A stretch of DNA of 64,000 nt from an uncultured Opitutales bacterium (GTDB lineage Bacteria; Verrucomicrobiota; Verrucomicrobiia; Opitutales; Intestinicryptomonadaceae), in NCBI GenBank assembly GCA_900547395.1, contig URGP01000008.1:1-64000 (forward strand), in the 5' to 3' direction. Under the pieces are notes generated by a model that did not search any database, was not told the DNA's origin, and worked only from the letters and a program-made list of their open reading frames with translations. The position numbers and the translations under genes are program-made. The first letter of the stretch is position 1. Every line of letters begins with the position of its first letter. Positions 1-8,120 of the stretch are shown in pieces.

Positions 1-131
1 CTATGAAAAACCTATTACCAAAAAAACGCTATTCCACAACCTTTGGTGTTGACCCTATTTTAGGTTTAAATTCAACGTTTTTATCTATTTTGTCTGGCAC
101 TTCATTATCATATATAAAAACAGATATTTAT

Positions 132-163
132 AAAAAAGCCCGCAAACGCTCTTGTTTGCAGGC
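132..163 (-). terminator. Rho-independent terminator behind the tRNA-like fragment
   Basis: On the minus strand a 10-bp stem (138-147 with 154-163, one mismatch) with a 6-nt loop is followed by six U residues. It lies directly downstream of the partial tRNA-Ser 3' end at 174-219, which suggests that the fragment descends from a transcribed RNA gene with its own terminator. Confidence 0.7.
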
Positions 164-173
164 TTGCAAAACT

Positions 174-219
174 GGCGGAGAGGGGGGGATTGCGCTTGCA
201 CGCCATCCTTTGTTTCTCC
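174..219 (-). pseudogene. Partial tRNA-Ser-like 3' end with encoded CCA
   Basis: Positions 176-191 repeat, base for base over 16 bp, the 3' end of the intact tRNA-Ser at 367-382. Unlike the intact gene this copy has CCA encoded directly after the discriminator G (174-176). Upstream on the minus strand, GGAGA at 215-219 could pair with the TCTCC of the 3' end. Between them a GGAT-G-GCG / CGC-A-ATCC hairpin takes the place of the T arm. There are no D, anticodon or variable arms, so it cannot be a functional tRNA. It may be a deletion remnant of a tandem tRNA gene, or an attachment-site-type duplication. Confidence 0.45.
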
Positions 220-319
220 TTATGGAAAAAACTTTTAAACTGCACACCGCTTGCGCTTTGCTTGTTTTTTTTTTCTAAATTTCTTCAATAGAACTTCATT
301 CTCTTTGCAAAATTTATAC

Positions 320-352
320 AAAAAAACTGCGAGCTCTCTGAACTCGCAGTTT
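320..352 (-). terminator. Rho-independent terminator of tRNA-Ser
   Basis: A perfect 10-bp stem (324-333 with 343-352) with a 9-nt loop is followed on the minus strand by a run of U. It begins 14 bp past the tRNA-Ser 3' end and should terminate that transcript. Confidence 0.8.
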
Positions 353-366
353 AAAACGCTTTTAAA

Positions 367-454
367 CGGAGAGGGGGGGATTCGAACCCCCGGTACGCTT
401 TTGACGCACACTCGATTTCCAATCGAGCACATTCGACCACTCTGTCACCTCTCC
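367..454 (-). tRNA. tRNA-Ser (anticodon GGA)
   Basis: On the minus strand the acceptor arm GGAGAGG (454-448) pairs with CCTCTCC (374-368) and is followed by discriminator G at 367, as usual for serine tRNAs. The anticodon stem CTCGA/TCGAG encloses the loop TTGGAAA, giving anticodon GGA (codons UCC and UCU). A long variable arm of class II type and a TTCGAAT T loop are present. CCA is not encoded. The gene is about 88 nt long and is followed by a strong terminator. Part of its 3' end is repeated at 176-191. Confidence 0.95.
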
Positions 455-598
455 TGTTTATTTCAGAACCAAATTGTCTGAATAAATTAAAGTTTTTCAA
501 TTTACTTTTTTATTAGGTTTCGTCAACAAAATTTTCTTTATTTTTTTCTTTCAAGAAATTTGTTGAAATTGTTTAAAAAATCTTTTTTAGTTTTCGGT

Positions 599-1777
599 AT
601 GAGGAAGTTATTTTTTTTATTCTATTCTTTTTTTATTCTCTCTTCTGTTTTTGCCAAAGTTGGCGAGGATCGCACTGAAATTGAAAGGCGCATGAATTCG
701 CGTTTAAACGGCGCTTATCAATATCCATTGGAAGATTCTTTGCGCGAGGCGATGGAGCTTCCTTACAGCCACATACTGTTGATGCAACCTGAGGGAAACC
801 GCAATTCGTTTTATTTCAAGCGTCCCAATTCTTCGCGTTCTGAAATGGGCGACACTTATTCTCAAAACGACTTGCAGGGATGGGAAATCCATTATGCCTA
901 TCAGGACGATTTGTCGGTGATGGAATTTTACCGCAGGCATGGTCAGCCCATGACTTTCGAAGAGCTTGAAGCTTTGATGGAGTCTGTCATTTCCAAGCGC
1001 GAGGGCGTTTATTGGACGAGGGTAAACTTCGTCCCCGAATACAGGAAGTGGAGCGTGAATTTTGACGAAAACGGCGTTCCGCAAGGCGTTTTCTATGACT
1101 CCGAAGGGAAGCCTTTAAAATCCGGCGAAAAAGTTTCGCTTTCCGAAATTTTGCCAAAGAACAACGACAGGTTTATTTTCGTTGAACCTCGCCCCGAAGT
1201 TTTGAATGACAGGGATTTTCTGCAGACAGTCCAGGGGCTTATTTACAAGGATATTGAATTTACCGCTTCCGACACCAATACAAAGAGGGTTGCGGCGGAC
1301 AAAAAGCGCAGGGACGATCGCACGAAGCGCGGCGGCAATTCAAACAAGCGCGGTTCGACCGAGACAATAAAGAAATCCAACGCCACCGACAATCTGAGAA
1401 AGATGGTTTACTCTTTTGGAAACGCCAATATTTACAGGACTGTCGAGCCCAATATGTTTGATTTTAAGTTGGAAAATCCCAAGGGATTTTCAATTCATCG
1501 CGTGGGGGTTGAAGACGTCTATTACGGCGGGCGCGCTCCCGAAAACAGAACTCCGAATTTTCAGATGACATGCGGCATTCCCTTGCAGCCGAATACTTGC
1601 GTAGGCTATAATTACGAGCTTTCTGACGGCTCAGTGCGTGCAACTGTTTATAAAGATGCGGTGTTATTTATCGATGCTTCTTACGACAAAAAAATGCGCG
1701 CTTATATGGAAAAGCTTTACGATAAGCAGTCGGAAAAACGCAGGGAAGAGGCTTTGAAGTCGATAGACAAATTTTAG
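599..1777 (+). CDS. Secreted protein of unknown function
   Basis: The product has 392 residues from the ATG at 599. A TTG 39 bases upstream is in frame, but the ATG places an ideal signal peptide first: MRKLFF, a hydrophobic stretch, and cleavage near VFA-KVG, so the ATG is preferred. The N-terminal half is acidic and aromatic-rich (RRHGQPMTFEELEALMESV), followed by a segment with tandem 'FDENGVPQGVFYDSEGKPL' character. Residues about 245-280 form a very basic, low-complexity linker (KKRRDDRTKRGGNSNKRGS). The C-terminal domain has two cysteines (TCGIPLQPNTCVGY) that could form a disulfide, and ends in a charged helix. I do not recognise the family. It stands alone with no clear terminator. 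Function unknown; export is the only supported property. Confidence 0.75.
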   Translation: MRKLFFLFYSFFILSSVFAKVGEDRTEIERRMNSRLNGAYQYPLEDSLREAMELPYSHILLMQPEGNRNSFYFKRPNSSRSEMGDTYSQNDLQGWEIHYAYQDDLSVMEFYRRHGQPMTFEELEALMESVISKREGVYWTRVNFVPEYRKWSVNFDENGVPQGVFYDSEGKPLKSGEKVSLSEILPKNNDRFIFVEPRPEVLNDRDFLQTVQGLIYKDIEFTASDTNTKRVAADKKRRDDRTKRGGNSNKRGSTETIKKSNATDNLRKMVYSFGNANIYRTVEPNMFDFKLENPKGFSIHRVGVEDVYYGGRAPENRTPNFQMTCGIPLQPNTCVGYNYELSDGSVRATVYKDAVLFIDASYDKKMRAYMEKLYDKQSEKRREEALKSIDKF

Positions 1778-2032
1778 GGCTTCGCCTTTTATTGTTTTTT
1801 GCGGGAATTTTTTTTAGAAAATTTGTTTTGTGCTTCATATAAGTCTTGACAACTTTGGAAAAAAACGAAAAATTCTTGTACTTATAAGGCGTTTCTATTG
1901 TAGATATGGTTTTTATGCCTGTCTTCGGGAAGTCTGTCTTTTTATAATGCCAATGCAATTCGGGAGGCTTTTAATTAAAGGGTTTTGAATTGCCAAGGCA
2001 AAAATTGAAAGCTATTTATTTAACAAAAAAAT

Positions 2033-2998
2033 ATGAAAAAATTATCGTTAGTACTCCGTCTCGCAGCTATTCTCGGCGCAATCGCATGCGTCTGGATGTG
2101 GTTTAATGTAAAAGGTCAAATAAAGCAGGCAAATGCCGACATGCAGGGTGTCCAAGGCGACACTCTTCTTGCGAAATCCGCCCAAGTTCCCGGCATCCTT
2201 GCCGAGAAAAGCAAGCTTGACAAGGATTTGAAGGCGACAAAAGCTTCTCTCGACACTCAAACGCAGAAAGCCAAGTCTTTGGCGGGAGAACTTGAAAGCG
2301 AACGCAATCAAAATGTTCGTTTGAACAACGAAAAAGTAAAGCTTTCAAACGATTTGCGCAAAACAAAAATTTCCTTGGAAGATTCTCAAAAGAGCGTAAG
2401 CCAGAAAGAAGCCTTTATCGAACAGCTCAAGAAGGAGTTGGTTGCGGCGAAGAATGTTCAGGTTGACAATACTCAAATAGATTCTTTGAAGCAGGAAAAC
2501 ACTGTTTTGAAAAACCAGCTAAACCAAGTTAAGAAAGATTTGGAAGTAGCTTCTGAAAAAGCGAAAATTCTCGATTTGGCAGAAGTCGTTACTTACGAAG
2601 ACATTGATTTGGAAGCGGGCAAGAAAAAGATAACAAAGAAGTACATTGTTCCTTATGTCGGCGAAGGTCAGACGGCAGTTGTTACGAATGTTTCCCAGTC
2701 CGACAACATTCTCACAATCAACAAGGGCAAAAAGGACCAGTTGGCTGACGGGCAGAAAATCAATTTGGCAAACAAGGGTGTTTTGATTGCAAACGCTAAG
2801 GTTTTGAAAGCCGGCGAAGAATTTGCGGTTCTTGAATTCAGCCCGAGAAAAGGCTTGCCCGAAACAATCGAAGCGCAAGACGTGTTGGAGCTTGTAAAGG
2901 TTGTTAACATTGAAGAAAAGAAGGCTGAAGAAGCCGCTCCGAAAGCAGAAGCTCCAAAGGCAGAACCTGCGGAAGCAGAAGAAGCCGAAGAAGAATAA
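2033..2998 (+). CDS. Membrane-anchored coiled-coil protein, unknown function
   Basis: The product has 321 residues. One N-terminal transmembrane helix (about residues 8-24, LRLAAILGAIACVWMWF) is followed by a long heptad-rich coiled coil (about 45-180: lysine, leucine, glutamate and glutamine repeats, no proline). A compact beta-rich domain follows (about 185-290, with VTYEDIDLEAGKKKITKKYI and NKGVLIANAKVL), then an Ala/Pro/Glu-rich acidic tail. The order of anchor, coiled coil and small beta domain resembles MreC-like or secretion-adaptor scaffolds in general layout, but I see no diagnostic motif. It is most likely an envelope structural protein. The leader is A-rich without a clear Shine-Dalgarno sequence, and a strong terminator follows immediately. 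Confidence 0.85.
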   Translation: MKKLSLVLRLAAILGAIACVWMWFNVKGQIKQANADMQGVQGDTLLAKSAQVPGILAEKSKLDKDLKATKASLDTQTQKAKSLAGELESERNQNVRLNNEKVKLSNDLRKTKISLEDSQKSVSQKEAFIEQLKKELVAAKNVQVDNTQIDSLKQENTVLKNQLNQVKKDLEVASEKAKILDLAEVVTYEDIDLEAGKKKITKKYIVPYVGEGQTAVVTNVSQSDNILTINKGKKDQLADGQKINLANKGVLIANAKVLKAGEEFAVLEFSPRKGLPETIEAQDVLELVKVVNIEEKKAEEAAPKAEAPKAEPAEAEEAEEE

Positions 2999-3015
2999 TT
3001 CGTTTTTGACTTCAA

Positions 3016-3044
3016 AAAAGCGCGTTAAAAAACGCGCTTTTTTT
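3016..3044 (+). terminator. Rho-independent terminator of the coiled-coil gene
   Basis: AAAAGCGCGTT pairs with AACGCGCTTTT around a 3-nt loop, followed by a T run. It starts 18 bp after the stop codon at 2998. Confidence 0.85.
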
Positions 3045-3113
3045 GTGTCTTTTAAATCTTGCCTGAATGTTAAAATAAATATTATATTCTTTGAATATAA
3101 AATTATTACGACT

Positions 3114-3311
3114 ATGAACTTTAAAAAAATATTTTATTTGTTTTTTGCATTGGCTTTAACTTCGCTTCTTTGCGCCTGCAACAATGTTGAGACTCAACGC
3201 CAAAAACCGAGCAGGGACAGGGGAACCAAGTCGCAAACTTCTTTTGGAAGACCCGCAAGCTGGGAAGGCGGAATTCCGGGAATGACCACGAATGCTCCGC
3301 GCCAATATTGA
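3114..3311 (+). CDS. Small putative lipoprotein
   Basis: The product has 65 residues. The ATG at 3114 is chosen because it begins a typical lipoprotein signal: MNFKKIF, a hydrophobic core, then LLCAC, where LCAC fits a lipobox with Cys22 as the modified residue. The mature part (about 44 residues) is polar and basic with a Gly/Trp/Pro segment (RPASWEGGIPGM). No known domain is visible. It sits between the terminator of the coiled-coil gene and the GH2 gene and may be its own transcript. A longer reading frame runs into it from upstream, but that would overlap the preceding gene and terminator. Confidence 0.65.
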   Translation: MNFKKIFYLFFALALTSLLCACNNVETQRQKPSRDRGTKSQTSFGRPASWEGGIPGMTTNAPRQY

Positions 3312-3451
3312 CTTTGTTTTATATATAAAACATAATTTGCTTTCAGGCCTGTTTTGCAGATTAATTTTTGCAATTTGGAGGATTTTTATGTTTGATTTTT
3401 TTATATGATAACTTAAAAATATATTTTTTTTAAAATAACTGTATAACTTAA

Positions 3452-6400
3452 ATGATGGAAATCAAAAAATTAAAAGGGAAAAGAGGAGTGCTTGCGGGCT
3501 TGTTTGCGTTGTTTGCGGCTGCGCTGTCTGCTCAAAATCTAAACCAAATTGAATTGTCGTCGGGCTGGCAGATGCAGGACGCGACAATTATCGAAAAACA
3601 AGCCAAGATTGAAGGCTGGTATCGGCAAGGATCTGGCAAGTTGCCCGAGGAAGGTCGCTCAGTCTCAAAGGGGGACTTCAAGACCGACAACTGGTACAAG
3701 GCAACGGTGCCCGGAACCGTGCTTACGACTTTGGTGAACAATAAGGTTTATCCCGAGCCTCTCTATGACGAAAACAACCGCCCTGAAAAAATACCCGAAG
3801 ACTTGTGCAAAAAAGACTGGTGGTATCGCACAACCGTAAAAATACCCGAAGACTTCAAGGACAAGAGAATTTGGCTTAAATTTAACGGCATAAATTACAG
3901 CGCGGGAGTTTGGGTTAACGGCAAGTATGTCGGTCCCGTGCAGGGCGCGTTCATTCGCGGGATTTTCGACATTACGAGAAACTACGACGTGCATCCGGGC
4001 AAGGAAACCACAATAGCGGTGAGGATTTCCCCGCAGCCGACGACAGGCGTGCCTTCCGAACACATTATGGGCACTACGGGCGGTCCTTGCGGCGGCGTCG
4101 GCAGGCTTGACGGCGCAACTTTCGGCTGCTCTGTCGGTTGGGACTGGCAGTCGGGCATTCGCGACAGAAACAGCGGCATTTGGCACAAGGTTTTTCTTTC
4201 CGCAACAGGTCCTGCCATCATAAAAGACCCGTACATAACAACGACTTTGCCCAATTTGCCAAAGCTTGATTTGGCGCATGTTAGCATCGACGTTCCCGTG
4301 CAAAACGTTACGGATTATCCCGTAAAAGGCGTGATAAAAGGCTCTTTCGGCAATGTCAAATTCGAGAAGGAAATAGAAGTTAAGCCTTATTTTACCGAAA
4401 CTGTAAAATTTACGCCCGCGGATTTCCCTCAGCTTGAAATTAAAAATCCGAAACTTTGGTGGCCTAACGGATTGGGCGAGCCAAACTTGCACGAATTGAA
4501 GCTTTCGTTTGAAGTCAATAATGCTGTTTCGGATGAAAGGAAGCTTAATTTCGGCATTCGCGAATTTAAGTACTTTGAAGACGGCGCTCCGAGCGTGGAA
4601 AAGGGAACGCCCAACTTCAAGCTATCCGTAAACGGCGTCAGAGTATTCATGAAGGGCGGCAACTGGGGCATTGAAGAAGCCTTGAAGCGCATAGACTACG
4701 ACCGTTTGGAAACGCAGGTGAAGCTCCACCGCGACCTCAACTTCAATATGATTAGAAACTGGGGCGGACAGAGTCAAAGCGACGAAATTTTCGAGCTTTG
4801 CGACAAGTATGGAATGCTTTTCTGGTCGGAATTTTGGCAGTTCAACGACGCAAATCCCGTCTGGACGGGCAACTACATGGCGAATGTCGCCGACACTGTT
4901 TTGCGCTACCGCAACCATCCATCTCTTGTAATTTGGTGCGCGAGAAACGAGGCAACCCCTCCGAAATATTTGGACGACATCGTGCGCTATGAGCTTATAA
5001 AACTCGACCCGAACCGCCATTACCAGCCAAATTCGGGCGGATTGTTCGGCTATAACTCGGGCGGACCTTACGACTGGGTTCCACCGCTGGTTTACTCGCG
5101 CTATTTTGAAGCTCCCAATTACAACAAGCGCGAAACTTTCAAGACGGAAATCGGAAGTTTCTCCGTTCCCACAATCGAATCCATTCAGGGAATGTTCCCG
5201 AAGTCGGAATGGGACGGCATTACCGATTCTTGGGCTGAACACAATTTCTGCGCCGGCGGCGGCAGGAAGTATCCGGAGTTTATGGAAAAACGCTACGGCG
5301 CGCCAAAGAACCTTGCGGACTTTGTGCAAAAAGCTCAGCTTATGAATTACGAGACCCACAAGGCGATGTATGAAGGAAGACTTGCAAGAATGTTTGAGCC
5401 CGCAGAAGGCGTCCTGTATTGGATGAGCATTCCTTCCCAGCCGAGTTTTGTATGGCAGCTTATCCAGTACGACCTCGAAACAAACGCTTCTTTCTTTGGC
5501 GTCAAGAAGGCTTGCGAACATCAGCACATCCAGTTTACTGAAACCGACGGAGGTCAAATTCAAGTCATAAACCACTTGCAAAAAGACCTAAACGGCGCAA
5601 AGGGCAGTGTCGCTTTCTACAATTTCGACGGTACGCTTGCCGGCAAAAAGGATTTTACGGTCAACGCGAAAGCGCAATCAAGGACAATCGTTGGCAAGGT
5701 CGAATGGCCCGAAAAATTGTCGGATATTCACTTCTTGAAGCTCGATCTTAAAAATGCGAAGGGCAAGACGATTTCCGACAACTTCTACTGGCGCCATATC
5801 AACGGAAGCCCGAAAGACACGCAAAAATTGCGCGATTATCCGTTGCTCGACTTGTGCAACTTCAAGGAAATGGCAAATATGCCAAAGGTAACAATAAAGG
5901 CGGACGCAAAGCTTCGCTCTTCCAAGAACGAACAGATTATCGATTTGCAGTTAAAAAATCCCTCTGAAAATGTAGCTTTGATGATTCACTTGCAAGTTCA
6001 GGGCAAGAACTCAAAAAAGAGAATTTTGCCCGTATCTTATTCTGATAACTACATTTCTCTTGTTCCCGGCGAGAAGAAAGTAATTTCAATAAGCTTTGCA
6101 AAAGACTCGATGAAAAAGGGCGATTCGCCCGTCGTCATGGTTGACGGTTGGAATGTAGAAGTTAAAGATTCCGACATCGTAAAGAACAACAAAAATGCTG
6201 CGGTCTCGAATTGGGAAGACAAGGGCTTTGACTTCAAGGCGCGCCCGCTGGAAGTCCGCAAGGTTGCAAGGGTCAACTGCGGCGGCTACAACCGCGGAGA
6301 AAACGGCAGGATTTTTGAAAAGGATCCCGGCTTTTTGAAGGGCGCGGTAGGCTTCCAGACGCAAGACGTAATTCTTTTGGGCGCAAAGCTTTACAAGGTC

Positions 6401-6811
6401 GCGCCTGACGGAACTTGGGAAGACCCGAAACAGTGCGTTGACGGCTCAAAGGCGGTAGGTCCCAATGACATGTATAGGACAGTGCGTTGGGGCAACAGCG
6501 AATACACGTCCCTCTTGTCCGGCAAGAAGCAAAAGTACACCGTAGTTTTGCACTTCGCCGAAGCAAGTCGCGACAAGGTTGCTGGCAAGGCGGCTTTCGA
6601 TGTCAAGGCAAATGGCAAGGTCATTTTGAAAGACTTTGACGTGGCTCGCGCTGCAGGCGGAGTGAACAAGGCGGTTGTTGTTGAAATTAAAAATGTGGAG
6701 TCGGACGAAAACGGCTACATAAAGCTTGAGTTTACGGGCGGCGCAAAGCGCAAAGACGGCGAAAGCCGCGACCCGCGAATTAACGGCTATGAAATAATAC
6801 CGCAGAAATAA
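3452..6811 (+). CDS. GH2 family exo-glycosidase (beta-mannosidase / exo-glucosaminidase type) with malectin-like C-terminus
   Basis: The product has 1119 residues with a signal peptide (cleavage near ALSA-QNL). The order is GH2 sugar-binding jelly roll (about 30-220, with KDWWYRTTVKIPEDF), immunoglobulin-like domain (about 265-400), TIM barrel (about 405-720), then beta domains and a malectin-like CBM57-type module at the end (about 930-1119, RVNCGGYNRG, VRWGNSEYTSLL, VVLHFAE). Glu500 in CARNEATPP is the expected acid/base and Glu566 in KTEIGS the expected nucleophile. The opening WYKATVPGTVLTTL and WWYRTT motifs are shared by beta-mannosidases, exo-beta-D-glucosaminidases and plant-type endo-beta-mannosidases, so the exact substrate is open. 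It should act in the periplasm or outside the cell on beta-linked mannose or glucosamine glycans. It is monocistronic, ending at a strong terminator. Confidence 0.9.
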   Translation: MMEIKKLKGKRGVLAGLFALFAAALSAQNLNQIELSSGWQMQDATIIEKQAKIEGWYRQGSGKLPEEGRSVSKGDFKTDNWYKATVPGTVLTTLVNNKVYPEPLYDENNRPEKIPEDLCKKDWWYRTTVKIPEDFKDKRIWLKFNGINYSAGVWVNGKYVGPVQGAFIRGIFDITRNYDVHPGKETTIAVRISPQPTTGVPSEHIMGTTGGPCGGVGRLDGATFGCSVGWDWQSGIRDRNSGIWHKVFLSATGPAIIKDPYITTTLPNLPKLDLAHVSIDVPVQNVTDYPVKGVIKGSFGNVKFEKEIEVKPYFTETVKFTPADFPQLEIKNPKLWWPNGLGEPNLHELKLSFEVNNAVSDERKLNFGIREFKYFEDGAPSVEKGTPNFKLSVNGVRVFMKGGNWGIEEALKRIDYDRLETQVKLHRDLNFNMIRNWGGQSQSDEIFELCDKYGMLFWSEFWQFNDANPVWTGNYMANVADTVLRYRNHPSLVIWCARNEATPPKYLDDIVRYELIKLDPNRHYQPNSGGLFGYNSGGPYDWVPPLVYSRYFEAPNYNKRETFKTEIGSFSVPTIESIQGMFPKSEWDGITDSWAEHNFCAGGGRKYPEFMEKRYGAPKNLADFVQKAQLMNYETHKAMYEGRLARMFEPAEGVLYWMSIPSQPSFVWQLIQYDLETNASFFGVKKACEHQHIQFTETDGGQIQVINHLQKDLNGAKGSVAFYNFDGTLAGKKDFTVNAKAQSRTIVGKVEWPEKLSDIHFLKLDLKNAKGKTISDNFYWRHINGSPKDTQKLRDYPLLDLCNFKEMANMPKVTIKADAKLRSSKNEQIIDLQLKNPSENVALMIHLQVQGKNSKKRILPVSYSDNYISLVPGEKKVISISFAKDSMKKGDSPVVMVDGWNVEVKDSDIVKNNKNAAVSNWEDKGFDFKARPLEVRKVARVNCGGYNRGENGRIFEKDPGFLKGAVGFQTQDVILLGAKLYKVAPDGTWEDPKQCVDGSKAVGPNDMYRTVRWGNSEYTSLLSGKKQKYTVVLHFAEASRDKVAGKAAFDVKANGKVILKDFDVARAAGGVNKAVVVEIKNVESDENGYIKLEFTGGAKRKDGESRDPRINGYEIIPQK

Positions 6812-6830
6812 TCTTTAAAACGGCGGATTT

Positions 6831-6864
6831 ACGGCGAAGAATTTAATTCTTCGCCGTTTTTTTG
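6831..6864 (+). terminator. Rho-independent terminator of the GH2 gene
   Basis: ACGGCGAAGAA pairs with TTCTTCGCCGT around a 5-nt AT loop and is followed by a run of T. It begins 20 bp after the GH2 stop codon. Confidence 0.85.
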
Positions 6865-7017
6865 CTTTTATATATTTTGTGCATTTTTACATGTGTTTAT
6901 AATTTTTTTATATATCTATTTTGTAAATAAATCCCGATGTAAAAAAATTTAAGATTTTAAATTTCCGGAGAATAAAATTGATATTTGGAAAATATTTTCC
7001 TTATCATAAAAAAATGG

Positions 7018-7730
7018 ATGATTATTATGCCAAAAAAATCAACGATAGATGAAATTCGTGCCCGTTTTGATGCCGATGTTGAACGTTTTTCAAATTTAGC
7101 AACAGGGCAAATTTCTACAGTGGATGCGCCTTTGGCAATGGAGCTTATTTCTTGCGCCGCCGCCGTTTCCACAAATCCTATTTCAAATATATTGGATATT
7201 GGATGCGGAGCGGGAAACAATACAATTAAATTGCTTGAATACGCTCCCAATGTAAATTGCGATTTATTAGAGAAAATATGCTTGTCAGGGCAAAACAAAG
7301 GGTAGGCGCTTTGCAAGGGGAAATGTGCGCATTTTATGCGGGGATTTTCGAAGCGTAAAACTTGAAGAAAATTTTTACGATGTTGTTTTGGCTTGCGCCG
7401 TATTGCACCATTTAAGAGACGATGAAGATTGGGAATTTGCTTTTAAAAAAATATTTTCAATTTTAAAAAAAAGGAGGAAGCCTTTGGATTACAGATCTTG
7501 TGGGTCATTCAATTTCGGGCGTTCAAAATATTATGCGGGGCAGATATGGAGAATACCTGTCAAAAATCGGAGGAGATGATTATCGGGACAAGGTATTTAA
7601 ATATATGGATCATGAAGACACTCCGCGCTCGCTTTCTTACCAGATTGAGCTTATGAAAAAAATAGGATTTTCTAAAACGGAAATATTGCATAAAAATTCA
7701 TGCTTCGCGGCTTACGGGGCAATAAAATAA
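7018..7730 (+). pseudogene. Class I SAM-dependent methyltransferase broken by three frameshifts
   Basis: Joining three frames restores a methyltransferase of about 230 residues. Motif I is NILDIGCGAGNNTIKLLE, followed by DLLENMLVRAKQRV, GNVRILCGDFRSVKLEE, the motif IV region FYDVVLACAVLHHL, and LKKGGSLWITDLVGH with a C-terminal FAAYGA end. The frame changes near 7270 (GAGAAAATATG), near 7320 (AAGGGGAAAT) and at the A tract near 7470, all in short homopolymer-rich runs. The start is probably the ATG at 7018 or 7027. Sequence on both sides of each break still reads as conserved protein, so the damage is recent or a base-calling artefact. The region is richer in AT than its neighbours. If intact it would be a small-molecule methyltransferase with unknown substrate. 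Confidence 0.8.
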
Positions 7731-7771
7731 TTGTACATATGAGTATTTTCTGCTAATTTTTACATATTTAA

Positions 7772-8035
7772 TTTGGCGTAAAAACATTCGTTTTTTTTGA
7801 AATATTCATATTTTGCATCGTAATTGGTTTAAATCCTTTTATTCCCGATATTTACATTGATTTTATTCAGATAAAAACGGCATTTGATTCGCTTTTTTAC
7901 AATTTGAATACTGTATCTTTTATATGTCTTTTGGTTTTTTTATTTGCACTTCAAATTGCCGCCTGCATTTTTGCGGCGGAGCTTTTGCGCAAAGTGTGTC
8001 CGCGATTTTTCAGATTTATAAACGGTGGAAGATAG
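7772..8035 (+). other. Start-less open frame resembling a two-helix membrane protein
   Basis: An 87-codon open frame runs from the stop at 7769-7771 to TAG at 8033-8035. It reads as two hydrophobic helices (about residues 3-25, and 53-75 ending in FAAELLRKV) joined by a polar loop with YIDFIQIKTAFDSLF, and a basic tail ending INGGR. No ATG, GTG or TTG precedes the first helix, so if it was a gene its start is lost. T-rich DNA gives hydrophobic frames by chance, so this is only a candidate remnant beside the broken methyltransferase. Confidence 0.25.
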
Positions 8036-8067
8036 TTTTTTTGGTATCTTTTAGTTTGAGCAAGCGC

Positions 8068-8095
8068 AAAAAAGCGGAAACCGAAAGGTTTCCGC
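8068..8095 (-). terminator. Rho-independent terminator of cysS-ispH
   Basis: On the minus strand GCGGAAACC pairs with GGTTTCCGC around a TTTC loop and is followed by six U. It lies 25 bp past the ispH stop codon. Confidence 0.85.
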
Positions 8096-8120
8096 ATGCC
8101 TTCGCAAAATTTATTTTAAT

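Noticed and set aside
29..120. Minus-strand frame reading NEVPDKIDKNVEFKPKIGS and ending at 29
   Set aside because: It is about 30 codons, lies downstream of two terminators and has no start or neighbours; too short to support as a gene end.
1846..1898. Promoter before the coiled-coil gene
   Set aside because: TTGACA at 1846-1851 has no -10 at a suitable distance, and other pairs are weak.
2901..3113. Long N-terminal extension of the small lipoprotein frame
   Set aside because: It overlaps the coiled-coil gene and its terminator and would hide the lipoprotein signal peptide.
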